Assembly (NCBI GenBank): GCA_021413975.1
Contig: JAIOPJ010000026.1
Span: 55,619 to 119,618, forward strand
DNA: 64,000 nt
Origin: Gemmatimonadota bacterium
GTDB taxonomy: Bacteria; Gemmatimonadota; Gemmatimonadetes; Gemmatimonadales; Gemmatimonadaceae
Direction: 5' to 3'
Positions 44,756-53,404 of the stretch are shown here, piece by piece. Position numbers and translations under genes: made by a program. The notes beneath the pieces are model-generated. The model worked only from the letters and a program-made list of their open reading frames with translations. It did not search any database and was not told where the DNA came from. Numbering within the stretch: the stretch's first letter is position 1; every line of letters starts with the position of its first letter.

Positions 44756-45541
44756 ATGCCTGAGCTGCCCGAGGTCGAGTTCGCGGTTCGTCGTCTGCGT
44801 CGCGCCGTGCGCGGGAAGCGCGTCGAGCGCGTGCGCGTCCATCACCGTGCGCAGGGGCGAACGCTCACTGCGGCCGTCCTGCGCCGGATCGCCGGCCGTC
44901 GCATCACCGACGTGACGAGGCGCGGCAAGCATCAGCTGCTGCATCTCGACGACGGCGCGGTCCTGGTCGTGCACTTCCGGCTCGACGGCGACTGGGAGCT
45001 CACACGCGCCGCCGTCGCGCTGCCACGCCACGCGCGCGTCACCTTCGACCTTGAGGGCGGCCGGCGCCTCTCGCTCACCGACCCGCGCGCGCTCTGCACG
45101 GTGCACTACCACGCCCCCGGACACGCGCCCACGTTCGACCTCGGCCCCGAACCCGAGGACCCCGCGTTCACCCCCGCGCTCTTCCGTGCGCGTCTGCAAG
45201 GGAAGCGCGGCCCGATCAAGCCGTCGCTCCTCGACCAGCGACTCGTCGCCGGCGTCGGCAACATCTATGCGCAGGAGGCCTGCTGGCGCGCCCGGATCAG
45301 TCCCGCTGCCGGCGCCGCCTCACTCTCGGTCGCACGCGTGGTGCGCCTCCTCCACGCCCTGCGTGCCGCCCTCGCCGACGGACACGAGAACGCCGGCCGC
45401 TATCACCGGGGGGAACAGCGCATCCCGTTCAAGGTCTACGACCGCGAGGGCGACCCCTGCGACCGCTGCGGCGCGTCCATCCGGCGCATGGTGCAGGCGG
45501 GGCGGGGCACCTGGTACTGCCCGAAGTGCCAACGGAACTGA
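44756..45541 (+). CDS. mutM: Formamidopyrimidine-DNA glycosylase (Fpg/Nei family)
   Basis: 261 residues. The chain begins MPELPEVE, giving the catalytic N-terminal Pro2 and Glu3 after Met removal. The C-terminal zinc finger is CDRCGASIRRMV...WYCPKCQ with the usual spacing, and the helix-two-turn-helix lies at LLDQRLVAGVGNIYAQEACWRA. It excises oxidised purines such as 8-oxoguanine and nicks the abasic site. The block usually HLGMSG reads HFRLDG here, so specificity could differ somewhat from E. coli MutM. Confidence 0.93.
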   Translation: MPELPEVEFAVRRLRRAVRGKRVERVRVHHRAQGRTLTAAVLRRIAGRRITDVTRRGKHQLLHLDDGAVLVVHFRLDGDWELTRAAVALPRHARVTFDLEGGRRLSLTDPRALCTVHYHAPGHAPTFDLGPEPEDPAFTPALFRARLQGKRGPIKPSLLDQRLVAGVGNIYAQEACWRARISPAAGAASLSVARVVRLLHALRAALADGHENAGRYHRGEQRIPFKVYDREGDPCDRCGASIRRMVQAGRGTWYCPKCQRN

Positions 45542-45550
45542 CCCGGGCCG

Positions 45551-45583
45551 TCATCTTCCATCCTTCATCCTTCAGCCTTCATC
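45551..45583. repeat. 7-bp-unit repeat, single arm
   Basis: TCATCTTCCATCCTTCATCC followed by TTCAGCCTTCATC: four to five degenerate TTCATCC-type units. It lies between the converging mutM and rRNA methyltransferase genes, where no other terminator is evident. Confidence 0.8.
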
Positions 45584-45595
45584 GTCGAGAAAGGA

Positions 45596-46762
45596 TCAGT
45601 CCCCCGCCTCGAGCAGTGCCCCCTTCAGGTATCCCGTCTCGGGGATCGTGATCACCTCGGGGTGATCGCTCGGTTGGCCCGTCACCGCACGCAGGATCAT
45701 CCGCCGCCCGCTGTCCGCCGCCGCGTCCTGCAGCATCGCGAGGAAGTCCGCCTTCCCCACATGGTACGAACAGCTGGCCGTGTAGAGCGTCCCACCGGGC
45801 GCCAGGAGCCGCATCGCCCGCAGGTTGATGTCCTTGTAGCCTCGCAGCGCTCCGGCGATCGACGCGCGATTCTTGGCGAAGGCCGGCGGGTCGAGCACGA
45901 TCGTCTCGTAGCGCGCCCCCCGACCTTCCTCGGCACGGAGGAAATCGAACGCGTCCGCCTCGATCCCCGTGATGTTCGTCAGGCCGTTCAGCGCCGCATT
46001 CTCGGCGGCCCGCGCGATCGCAGCGGCCGACGCGTCGATCGCGGTGACCGTGTCGGCGCGGCGCGCGAGGTGTAGCGCGAACGATCCGTGGTACGAGAAG
46101 ACGTCGAGGGCCCGGCCCCGCGCGACGCTCGCCACGAGCACTCGCGCCTCGCGCTGGTCGAGGAAGGCGCCGGTCTTCTGCCCCGTGTGGGGTGCCGCGA
46201 GATAGCGGACGCCATGCTCGCGCACCTCGACCGAGTCGGGCACCGTGCCGGCCAGCGCCTCCACCGATCGCGAGAGCCCTTCGCGCGTGCGCACGCTCGC
46301 GTCGTTGCGCGCGAGGATCCCCTCGGGGCGCACGATCGCCGTGAGCGCCTCCACGATCGTCGCGCGATGCGCCTCGATGCCCGCCGAGAGCAACTGCACG
46401 ACGAGCCAGCGGTCGAACCGGTCGACCACGAGCGACGGAAGACCGTCCCCCTCGCCATGCACGAGCCGGCACGCGTTCGTGTCGCCATCGAGCAGGCCGT
46501 CGCGCCGCGCGACCGCAGCGGCGATCCGCGCGTGCCACCAGGCGGCGTCGAGCACCTCGCCGGCGCGGCGCGAGACCATCCGCAGCGAGATCTCCGAGTC
46601 GGGGCTCCAGAGAGCGGTGCCGACCACCCGGCCCTGTCGGTCCGTCACCGAGACCGTGCCCGGCGGTGCCGGCGGCGCGTCCACCACATCCGAGCGGAAG
46701 ATCCACGGATGTCCCTGCGTCCAACGGCGCGCACCGCGCGAGGAGACCACGACTGTCGTCAT
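45596..46762 (-). CDS. Class I rRNA methyltransferase, RlmI-like (PUA plus SAM domain)
   Basis: 388 residues from ATG 46762; the frame stays open further upstream but that part overlaps aroH. An N-terminal PUA-type domain (VVSSRGARRWTQGHPWIFRSDV...GTALWSPDSEISLRMVSR) is followed by a middle beta domain and a SAM domain with motif I LDVFSYHGSFALHLARR, acidic D in AIDAS, and the catalytic block VLDPPAFAKNRAS...ASCSYHV. This is the plan of RlmI/YccW enzymes that make m5C in 23S rRNA. Target position is inferred only from the family. Confidence 0.88.
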   Translation of the reverse strand: MTTVVVSSRGARRWTQGHPWIFRSDVVDAPPAPPGTVSVTDRQGRVVGTALWSPDSEISLRMVSRRAGEVLDAAWWHARIAAAVARRDGLLDGDTNACRLVHGEGDGLPSLVVDRFDRWLVVQLLSAGIEAHRATIVEALTAIVRPEGILARNDASVRTREGLSRSVEALAGTVPDSVEVREHGVRYLAAPHTGQKTGAFLDQREARVLVASVARGRALDVFSYHGSFALHLARRADTVTAIDASAAAIARAAENAALNGLTNITGIEADAFDFLRAEEGRGARYETIVLDPPAFAKNRASIAGALRGYKDINLRAMRLLAPGGTLYTASCSYHVGKADFLAMLQDAAADSGRRMILRAVTGQPSDHPEVITIPETGYLKGALLEAGD

Positions 46763-46813
46763 GACGCAATCTAAACCCTCCCCTCGCGCATCCCCCGTCG
46801 CCGCCGCACATTC

Positions 46814-47206
46814 GTGGCCGTGACCTCCTCGAATCGCCTCCGAAGCGTCCGCGCCGTGCGCGGCGCCACCACCGTCGCGGCCGACGATCCCGTGCAGATC
46901 CGGGAGGCGGTCACGGAGTTGCTCGAGGTGATCCTGGACGACAACGACATCGTCCCCAACGACATCATCTCGGCCGTCTTCACCGCCACGAACGACCTCG
47001 TGAGCGAGTTCCCGGCGCATGCGGCCCGTCTCTACGGCTGGACCGACATCCCGCTCCTCTGCGCGCAGGAACTCCCGGTGCAGGGCGCGCTGCCGCGCTG
47101 CATCCGCGTGATGCTCCACGCCGAGACGCGCCGCCAGCGCAGCGAGATCCGTCACGTCTACCTGCGCGACGCCGTGCTCCTGCGCGCGGACCTGCTCGCG
47201 GACTGA
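46814..47206 (+). CDS. aroH: Chorismate mutase, AroH class
   Basis: 130 residues from GTG 46814; GTG 46820 is equally possible. The monofunctional AroH trimer motifs are present: VRAVRGATTV near the start with the active-site Arg, ATNDLVSEFPAHAAR, IPLLCAQELPVQGALPRCIRV with the active-site Cys and Arg. It rearranges chorismate to prephenate for Phe/Tyr synthesis. It stands alone, divergent from the methyltransferase gene; no aromatic pathway gene is nearby. Confidence 0.92.
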   Translation: MAVTSSNRLRSVRAVRGATTVAADDPVQIREAVTELLEVILDDNDIVPNDIISAVFTATNDLVSEFPAHAARLYGWTDIPLLCAQELPVQGALPRCIRVMLHAETRRQRSEIRHVYLRDAVLLRADLLAD

Positions 47207-47231
47207 GCGCGCGTCCGCGCGCCGCGGGCGG

Positions 47232-48323
47232 TCAGGGACGCTTCTTCGTCACCGAATCGATGGTCGAGCGCGGGAGGCCCACCGCGCGCAGGGCCGAATC
47301 GAGCTCCGCCTGTTCGCGCACCTGTCGGTCCCGTCGCGCGACCTCCTCCGACCGGGCCGCCGCGCGCACCATCTCGATCGCGGCGAGGTGCTCGCCGTAC
47401 GTCGTCCGGAACTCGTGATGCCCGTCCGGATGCGCGACGAAGAACCGGTACGGCACGTCGGCGGGGAAGAGCGCCGCCTCGATGCTCGCCAGCCCGGGTG
47501 ACGCGATCGGCCCGGGCGGGAGTCCGACGCGACGGTAGGTGTTGTAGGGCGAGTCCACCTTGAGGTCGCGGTAGAGCACACGGCCCGGCCGCTTCTTCTG
47601 CGCGTACTGCACGGTCGGGTCGGCCTGCAACGGCATCCGGATGCGCAGCCGGTTCGAGTAGACCGCCGCGACGAGCGGCCGCTCGGATTCGCGGCGCACC
47701 TCCTTCTCCACGATCGACGCGAGCGTCAGGATCTGGTGACGCGACATCTTGAGCTCCGTCAGCCGCGCGTTCCAGTCCGCCTTCCAGACCTGCTCGAAGC
47801 GGTGCACCATGAGGTCCACGGCCTGGCGCGCGGTCGCGCGGCCGGGGAAGTCGTACGTGTCGGGGAAGAGGTACCCCTCCAGCGTCTCGGTGCCAAGCGG
47901 CGCGCCCACGCGCTGCAACTGCAGCGTGTCGCGCACGGCGACCTCGAGCGACTCCATCGGGACCTCGAGCGCCTTGCTCAGCGTCGGGAGGATATCCCAG
48001 ATCGGCCACCCTTCCGGGATCGTCACGCGCGAGATGATCCCCTGTCCCTGCTGCAGCGCGTTCAACACCTCGTTCCACCCCGAGCCGCGGCGGATCAGGT
48101 AGGTGCCATAGCGGATGTTGCGGTCGAGTCCGCGGCGGGCGGCGTAGAATCCGAACAGGCGCGGATGCTCCACCACGCCGTGCGCGGCGAGCGAGTCGGC
48201 CGCCTCGCGGAACGGCGATCCGCGCCGGATCGTGATCGTCACCCGCGTCTGGTCGCTGCTGCCGCACCCGGCGGCCGCGACCGTCGCGACGAGCGCGACC
48301 AGGAGGAGGCGCCACTCACGCAT
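47232..48323 (-). CDS. mltG: Endolytic transglycosylase MltG, predicted lipoprotein
   Basis: 363 residues. The YceG/MltG domain is complete: a LysM-like RVTIPEGWPIWDI part, EGYLFPDTYDFP, catalytic Glu in LASIVEKEV, QADPTVQYA and SPYNTYRRVGLPPGPIASPG. It trims nascent peptidoglycan chains at the inner membrane. The N-terminus LLLVALVATVAAAGCGSS contains a lipobox (AAGC), so it may be a lipoprotein rather than anchored by a membrane helix as in E. coli. It overlaps ruvX by eight bases. Confidence 0.93.
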   Translation of the reverse strand: MREWRLLLVALVATVAAAGCGSSDQTRVTITIRRGSPFREAADSLAAHGVVEHPRLFGFYAARRGLDRNIRYGTYLIRRGSGWNEVLNALQQGQGIISRVTIPEGWPIWDILPTLSKALEVPMESLEVAVRDTLQLQRVGAPLGTETLEGYLFPDTYDFPGRATARQAVDLMVHRFEQVWKADWNARLTELKMSRHQILTLASIVEKEVRRESERPLVAAVYSNRLRIRMPLQADPTVQYAQKKRPGRVLYRDLKVDSPYNTYRRVGLPPGPIASPGLASIEAALFPADVPYRFFVAHPDGHHEFRTTYGEHLAAIEMVRAAARSEEVARRDRQVREQAELDSALRAVGLPRSTIDSVTKKRP

Positions 48324-48792
48324 CGTCCGCTCCTCCCGCCCCGACCCCCATCGCCTCCACGCGCGCGAACCGGTCGAGCGCGATCCGCAGCATCACCGCG
48401 GCCGCCATCGCGTCCACGTCCCCCTTCCGTCCACGGGTCGAGCCGTCCATCTCCTGGATCGCGCGCAGGGCCGTCGCGGTCGTGAAGCGCTCGTCCACCA
48501 GCTCGGCCGGATGTCCCGAACGTGCGGAGAGTTCGAGGGCGAGGCGTCGCGCCTCGAGGGCGCGCGGCGTGTCCTCGCCGTTCTGGTCGAGCGGCAGCCC
48601 AACGACGAAGCCCTCGGCGCCGAGTTCGGCGGCCTTCGCGAGCAGTGCCGTGAGCGGCGGGCGCTTGCCGGCGCGCCGCTCGAGGTGACCGGCCGGGGAC
48701 GCGATCATCCCCATCGGGTCGCTGAGCGCGAGCCCCACCCGCCGGTCGCCCAGGTCCACCGCCAGCCAGCGCCGGCGCCAGGTGCCCGTCAT
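48316..48792 (-). CDS. ruvX: Putative pre-16S rRNA nuclease / Holliday junction resolvase (RuvX/YqgF)
   Basis: 158 residues from ATG 48792, overlapping the rho stop as ATGA. The RNase H-like fold shows LAVDLGDRRVGLALSD with the first acidic residue, FVVGLPLDQNGEDTP, VDERFTTATA and a final Asp in KGDVDAMAAAVML. YqgF/RuvX proteins mature the 5' end of 16S rRNA and may act on junctions. It is followed by mltG, a pairing common in bacteria. A C-terminal tail of about 20 residues is Gly/Ala-rich. Confidence 0.93.
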   Translation of the reverse strand: MTGTWRRRWLAVDLGDRRVGLALSDPMGMIASPAGHLERRAGKRPPLTALLAKAAELGAEGFVVGLPLDQNGEDTPRALEARRLALELSARSGHPAELVDERFTTATALRAIQEMDGSTRGRKGDVDAMAAAVMLRIALDRFARVEAMGVGAGGADDA

Positions 48793-50045
48793 GCGCCCTC
48801 CGCCATGCGCTGGAAGAACTCCTCGTTCGTCGCCGTCTGCGTCAGCCGGCGGATCACGAAGCTCACCGCCTCGTCGGGCGCCATGCTGCCGACGAAGTGG
48901 CGCAGCAGGAAGATGCGGTTGCGCTCCTTCTCCGTCAGGAGGAGCTCCTCCTTGCGCGTCCCAGACTTCCCGATCTCGAACGCCGGGTAGATGCGGCGGT
49001 TCGCGATGTCGCGGTCGAGCACGATCTCCATGTTGCCGGTGCCCTTGAACTCCTCGAAGATCACCTCGTCCATGCGCGAGCCGGTGCTCACGAGCGCGGT
49101 CGCGACGATCGTGAGCGAGCCGCCCCCCTCGATGCGTCGTGCCGCGCCGAAGAAGCGCTTGGGCTTCTCGAGCGCCTTGGCGTCCACGCCCCCCGAGAGG
49201 ATCTTCCCCGACATCGGCGTCACGGTGTTGTGCGCCCGCGCCAGGCGCGTGATCGAGTCGAGGAGGATCACCACGTCCTGCTTCGATTCCACCAGCCGCT
49301 TGGCCTTCTCGATCACCATGTCGGCCACCTGCACATGCCGCTTGGCGTGCTCGTCGAACGTCGACGCGATCACCTCGGCCGTCGGGCAGCAGGCGATGAA
49401 GTCGGTCACTTCCTCGGGCCGCTCGTCGATCAGCAGCACGATCAGCTTGATCTCGGGGTGGTTCTCGGCGATCGCGTTCGCCATCCGCTGCAGCAGCAGC
49501 GTCTTGCCGGCGCGCGGCGGCGCCACGATGAGTCCGCGCTGCCCCTTGCCGATCGGCGCGATCAGGTCGGCGAGGCGCATCGAGAGGCCGCCGCTCCTCG
49601 ATTCCAGCCGGATGCGCTGGTCGGGATAGAGCGGCCGCAGGGCATCGAAGGGCACGCGGCCGACCAGCGCTTCGGGAGGCTGGCCGTTCACCGACTCGAG
49701 TTGCATCAGCGCGAGGAACTGCTCCCACTGCTTCGCCGGCCGCACCCGCCCGCGGATCGTGTCGCCCGTCTTCACGCCGAAACGCCGCACCTGCGTCTGC
49801 GACACGTAGATGTCGTCGGGTCCCGCGAGGTAGCTCCAGTCCGGGCTCCGCAGGAAGCCATGCCCCTCGGGGACGATCTCGAGCGTGCCCTCGGCGATCA
49901 GCGCGTCGCCGCGCGCGAGCAGCGCATGCTCGATGCGGGCGAGGAGGTCCTGCTTGCGCAGGCCGGCCACGTCGATGAGGCCGAGTTCATCGGCCAGTCG
50001 TTGCAGCTCGGCCGCGTCCGTGCGGCGGAGGGAGGCGAGGTCCAC
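48789..50045 (-). CDS. rho: Transcription termination factor Rho
   Basis: 418 residues with GTG start, about the length of E. coli Rho. The N-terminal helical part and cold-shock-like RNA site ([22 protein letters not shown]) are followed by the ATPase: Walker [22 protein letters not shown]-loop [12 protein letters not shown] and the R-loop region VSTGSRMDE. No long basic insert is present, unlike Rho of many GC-rich bacteria. First gene of a rho-ruvX-mltG unit with start/stop overlaps. Confidence 0.97.
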   Translation of the reverse strand: MDLASLRRTDAAELQRLADELGLIDVAGLRKQDLLARIEHALLARGDALIAEGTLEIVPEGHGFLRSPDWSYLAGPDDIYVSQTQVRRFGVKTGDTIRGRVRPAKQWEQFLALMQLESVNGQPPEALVGRVPFDALRPLYPDQRIRLESRSGGLSMRLADLIAPIGKGQRGLIVAPPRAGKTLLLQRMANAIAENHPEIKLIVLLIDERPEEVTDFIACCPTAEVIASTFDEHAKRHVQVADMVIEKAKRLVESKQDVVILLDSITRLARAHNTVTPMSGKILSGGVDAKALEKPKRFFGAARRIEGGGSLTIVATALVSTGSRMDEVIFEEFKGTGNMEIVLDRDIANRRIYPAFEIGKSGTRKEELLLTEKERNRIFLLRHFVGSMAPDEAVSFVIRRLTQTATNEEFFQRMAEGA

Positions 50046-50144
50046 GCGGGGGAGTGGAAGGTGCTGGGAGGTGCTCTGGGCCGCCGGCCCGCGCGACGGG
50101 GGGCGCGGGAGGGGAGGGGGCTGACCCGGGAAGAGAAGGAGCAG

Positions 50145-50218
<74 letters not shown>

Positions 50219-50384
50219 GAACTCCGGAAGATACCCTCGTGTCGGGGCCCGGGGTAGGCCGAAGGGGTGGGTTCCCTCACGAGGGTGTCGGGGCGACATG
50301 GGATGCAGGAACCCCCGACAAGTCGTATCGTATCGGCACAGGGCCACGCCCGCACCGCACGATCCCCGTCACTTGGAGCCGCGG

Positions 50385-51629
50385 ATGTCCACCGCATTCC
50401 CTCCCATCGATTCTGCCACGATCGCATCGCTCAACAAGGGTGACGAGGCGGCATTGGAGAAGATCTTCCGTTCCCACTACGCCGTCCTGCTCGAACGTGC
50501 GCTCGAGCGCCTCAAGGACGAGCCGGCGGCGGCACCGCGCCTCGTCGCCTCGGTGGTCCGTGCGCTCTGGGACGAGCGCGACGGCGTCCACACCGCCGGG
50601 GAGATCGAGGGCTTCGTGAACGAGGAGTTCCGGCAGCGCGCCCGCGCGATCCGCTCGCGGATGGCCGCCGTGCATCGCTTCGAGAAGTCCGAGAAGGTCG
50701 CGGCCCACGAGGCCCACGCCCCGCCGACCGCGGACCAGCTCTGGAAGGAGATCGCGACGGCGCTCCATCAACCCGTCGTCGACGCCGCCACGGCCGCCAA
50801 GCACCGCCGCGAGCACGCGGCCCATGGCGCCGCCGAGCACATGCGCAGCGTCACCGGCCCTCGCAACTGGAAGGTGCCGGCGATGCTCACCGTGGTCGGG
50901 GCGCTCGCGCTGTGGGGCGGTTACACCTGGGCGTCCAAGGCGAGCAAGGTCTCGGTGATCACGATGATGCTCGCCGAGTCGGACGCGCCGCAGATCGTCA
51001 CGCGGGCAGGGCAGCTCGGCTCCCTCACGCTCGGCGACAGCAGTCGGGCGCGGCTCGGTGCCGACTCCAAGATCACCATGGTGAAGGGATTCGGTCGCGA
51101 GTACCGCGCGGCGAGCGTGGCGGGCACCGTGGCGATCGCCGTCGCCTCGGGGCAGAAGCTGCCGCTCGAGGTGCGCCTGGGGAACGTCGCGGTCTTCTCC
51201 GACGGCGCCGAGATCGCGTTGCGCGACTTCGCCGATGAATCCGTGCGCTTCGTGCAGGCGAGGGCCGACGGTGTCCGCGTGAAGGTCGGTGACGCCGAGC
51301 GCACGCTCAAGGCCGGCGAGACGGTCGCGATCCCGCGCGAAGGCACACTGCGCGACGCGACCGCCGACGAGGCCGCGCAGGCCTTCGGCTGGCTCGACGG
51401 CAAGCTCGTGCTGCACGACGTCGCGGTGCGCGACGCGATGAAGGAGCTGTTCCGCTGGTACGGCCTCGACATCACCGTCCGCGACACGCTCACGCTCGAC
51501 CGCAAGGTCTCGCTCGACGCGACGCTGGAGTCGACCAAGGAGGTCATCGCGGCGATGGAGACCGGGGCGCAGCTCAAGTTCGAGTGGGTGGACAACAAGA
51601 TGACGTTCAAGGACGGCGCGCGGCGCTGA
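50385..51629 (+). CDS. FecR-like membrane protein with sigma-70-region-2-like N-terminus
   Basis: 414 residues from ATG 50385, which has a GGAG site upstream. Residues 10-100 (LNKGDEAALEKIFRSHYAVLLERALERL) look like region 2 of an ECF sigma factor, though without the full DNA-contact part. One membrane helix follows at about 162-183, then a FecR-type beta domain (SVTLGDSSRARLGADSKITMVKGF..., VAGTVAIAVASGQKLPLEVRLGNVAVFSDG) and a C-terminal secretin/STN-like part (LHDVAVRDAMKELFRWYGLDITV). FecR proteins are anti-sigma regulators. No separate sigma gene adjoins. Confidence 0.75.
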   Translation: MSTAFPPIDSATIASLNKGDEAALEKIFRSHYAVLLERALERLKDEPAAAPRLVASVVRALWDERDGVHTAGEIEGFVNEEFRQRARAIRSRMAAVHRFEKSEKVAAHEAHAPPTADQLWKEIATALHQPVVDAATAAKHRREHAAHGAAEHMRSVTGPRNWKVPAMLTVVGALALWGGYTWASKASKVSVITMMLAESDAPQIVTRAGQLGSLTLGDSSRARLGADSKITMVKGFGREYRAASVAGTVAIAVASGQKLPLEVRLGNVAVFSDGAEIALRDFADESVRFVQARADGVRVKVGDAERTLKAGETVAIPREGTLRDATADEAAQAFGWLDGKLVLHDVAVRDAMKELFRWYGLDITVRDTLTLDRKVSLDATLESTKEVIAAMETGAQLKFEWVDNKMTFKDGARR

Positions 51630-51656
51630 CGCGCGCGGCGGTCCCCGTTCGAGTGA

Positions 51657-51688
51657 ACAGGCCGTCGCCCGTCCGGGCGGGGGCCTGT
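51657..51688 (+). terminator. Hairpin after the FecR-like gene
   Basis: ACAGGCC and GGCCTGT flank an inner CGCCCG/CGGGCG stem. A T tract is missing, so it may be an attenuating structure or Rho-linked end rather than a classical terminator. Confidence 0.5.
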
Positions 51689-51788
51689 CGCATGCGCGCC
51701 GGTCGGGGCGGACGCACCGCTCGGTCAACGTCGCCTCCGCGCGCCTCGTAGAGACGGTGCGTCCCCGGCCGACCACTTCTCCTTCCCG

Positions 51789-52493
51789 ATGTCCGACTCC
51801 ACCTCCCGCCCCGCACGTCTGCTCGCACTCGGGGCCACGGCCGTCGTCGCCATCTACGCGGCGGGATTCGATCGCACGCGCATCGCCGCGCGCCGGCTGG
51901 CCGAAGAGGACGCGGCGCATGGCCGGCCGCCGGTCGAGGTGCGGAACGCGATCCCGGCGCGCTCCGATGAGCCGACGGTCGCTGCCGTCGCCGCGGCGCC
52001 GGCACCTGCCGCGCCGGTCGTGTCGGCGAGCGGGCCCGGCGCGAGCGTCGAGGCGAGATCGGTCCCCAAGCCAGCGACGAGTGCGGCGGCGCAAGCGCGT
52101 GGCGACACCGTCGCCGCCGTCGCGGCTCCAGTCCCGACCGCCCCCGCGAAGTCGGACTCCGCAGTGCCGTCCCCGATCGACTCCGCACCACCGTCCCCGA
52201 CCGACACGGCCACGGCGGTCGCACCGGTCGCGAAGTGGCAGGACGGGACCTTCACCGGCTGGGGCAACTCGCGCCACGGCAGCATCGAGGCCACGGTGAC
52301 GATCAAGGACGGGAAGATCGTGAACGCCTACATCAGCCGCTGTCAGACGCGGTACTCCTGCTCGTGGATCGAGCATCTCCAGATCCAGGTCGTCGATCGG
52401 CAGGGTCCCGAGGTGGACTTCGTCTCCGGTGCGACGCAGAGCGTCAACGCGTTCTACTACGCCGTGGTCGACGCGCTCGCCAAGGCGAAGTGA
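51789..52493 (+). CDS. Exported FMN-binding domain protein (covalent flavin carrier)
   Basis: 234 residues. A single N-terminal membrane helix (RLLALGATAVVAIYAAGF) is followed by a long Ala/Pro-rich linker (about residues 45-145) and an FMN-binding domain like those of RnfG/NqrC. The flavinylation site is SGAT with Thr216 in DFVSGATQSVNAFY, to which ApbE would attach FMN. The apbE-like gene overlaps its stop (GTGA), which supports this. It would carry electrons outside the inner membrane. Confidence 0.87.
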   Translation: MSDSTSRPARLLALGATAVVAIYAAGFDRTRIAARRLAEEDAAHGRPPVEVRNAIPARSDEPTVAAVAAAPAPAAPVVSASGPGASVEARSVPKPATSAAAQARGDTVAAVAAPVPTAPAKSDSAVPSPIDSAPPSPTDTATAVAPVAKWQDGTFTGWGNSRHGSIEATVTIKDGKIVNAYISRCQTRYSCSWIEHLQIQVVDRQGPEVDFVSGATQSVNAFYYAVVDALAKAK

Positions 52494-53404
52494 GCGCGAC
52501 CGTCGTCGAGCACGTCACCACGGCGATGGACACCGTCGTCGTGGTGCGCGTCGTCGGCACCGCGGCGGAGGTCGCCGATCCGCGCATCGCCCGCGCGCTC
52601 GACTGGTTCGCACAGGTCGAGTCCTGCTGCAGCCGCTTCGATCCGGCGAGCGAACTCTCGCGCCTCGGCGCCGGCGGCGGCCTCCCCGTCCGCGTGAGCG
52701 AGATGCTCTTCGACCTGCTCGCCTTCGCGATCGAGGTGGCCGAGGCGAGCGGCGGGGCATTCGATCCCACGGTCGGCGGTGCACTGCTCGCGCGCGGCGC
52801 CGACGTGGCCTGGCGCACCGGTGCGCCCGTGACCCGGCCGGCCGCGCTCGATCCGTCGGCCACCTGGCGCGACCTGCGCCTCGATCACGAGCGCCGCACC
52901 GTGACGCTCCTGCGCCCCCTCGTCCTCGATCTCGGGGCGGTCGCCAAGGGGCTGGCGATCGACCTGGCGGCACGCGAGCTCGAGGATCTGCGCGATTTCG
53001 CGATCGACGCGGGAGGCGACCTGTTCGTGGCCGGCCGGAATGCCGAGCGCGCGCCCTGGTCCGTCGGCATCCGCCATCCTCGCGCGAGCGGGGAGTTGCT
53101 CGCGCGGGTCGGGGTGAGCGGCATGGCGGTCTGCACCAGCGGCGACTACGAACGCCATCGCGCCGACGGCGGGACGCATCTCCACGACCCTCGCGCCCGT
53201 GCGGCCGCGAGCGAGGTGTCCAGCGCCACGGTCATCGCTCCCCGGGCCCTCGTGGCCGACGCGCTCGCGACCGCTGCCGCCGTACTCGGGCCCGAGGCCG
53301 GTCTCGCACTGCTCCGGCAGCAGGAGGTGGAGGGGCTCATCGTCACCTCATCACTCGTCGAGTACGCGACGCCGGGCTGGAGTGCGTTCGCCGAGGTCGC
53401 ATGA
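52490..53404 (+). CDS. apbE: FAD:protein FMN transferase (ApbE family)
   Basis: 304 residues, GTG start overlapping the FMN-carrier stop. ApbE motifs are visible: FSRFDPASELSRLG-type segment (CSRFDPASELSRL), FDPTVGGAL, LDLGAVAKGLAID, DAGGDLFVAG and CTSGDYERH with the THLHDPR block and the metal-binding DALATAAAVLG. It lacks a clear signal peptide, so it probably acts at the cytoplasmic side or through an unusual export. It flavinylates Thr residues in the SGAT motif of the protein encoded just before it. Confidence 0.9.
   Translation: MSATVVEHVTTAMDTVVVVRVVGTAAEVADPRIARALDWFAQVESCCSRFDPASELSRLGAGGGLPVRVSEMLFDLLAFAIEVAEASGGAFDPTVGGALLARGADVAWRTGAPVTRPAALDPSATWRDLRLDHERRTVTLLRPLVLDLGAVAKGLAIDLAARELEDLRDFAIDAGGDLFVAGRNAERAPWSVGIRHPRASGELLARVGVSGMAVCTSGDYERHRADGGTHLHDPRARAAASEVSSATVIAPRALVADALATAAAVLGPEAGLALLRQQEVEGLIVTSSLVEYATPGWSAFAEVA

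Noticed and set aside
48316..49728. 470-residue RuvX with a long N-terminal extension
   Set aside because: The added part overlaps rho in another frame; the RuvX ATG at 48792 overlaps the rho stop as expected for coupled genes.
50233..50286. Inverted pair ACCCTCGTG/CACGAGGGT before the FecR-like gene as a terminator
   Set aside because: The arms are 36 bases apart with no T tract; the structure is too open to call.
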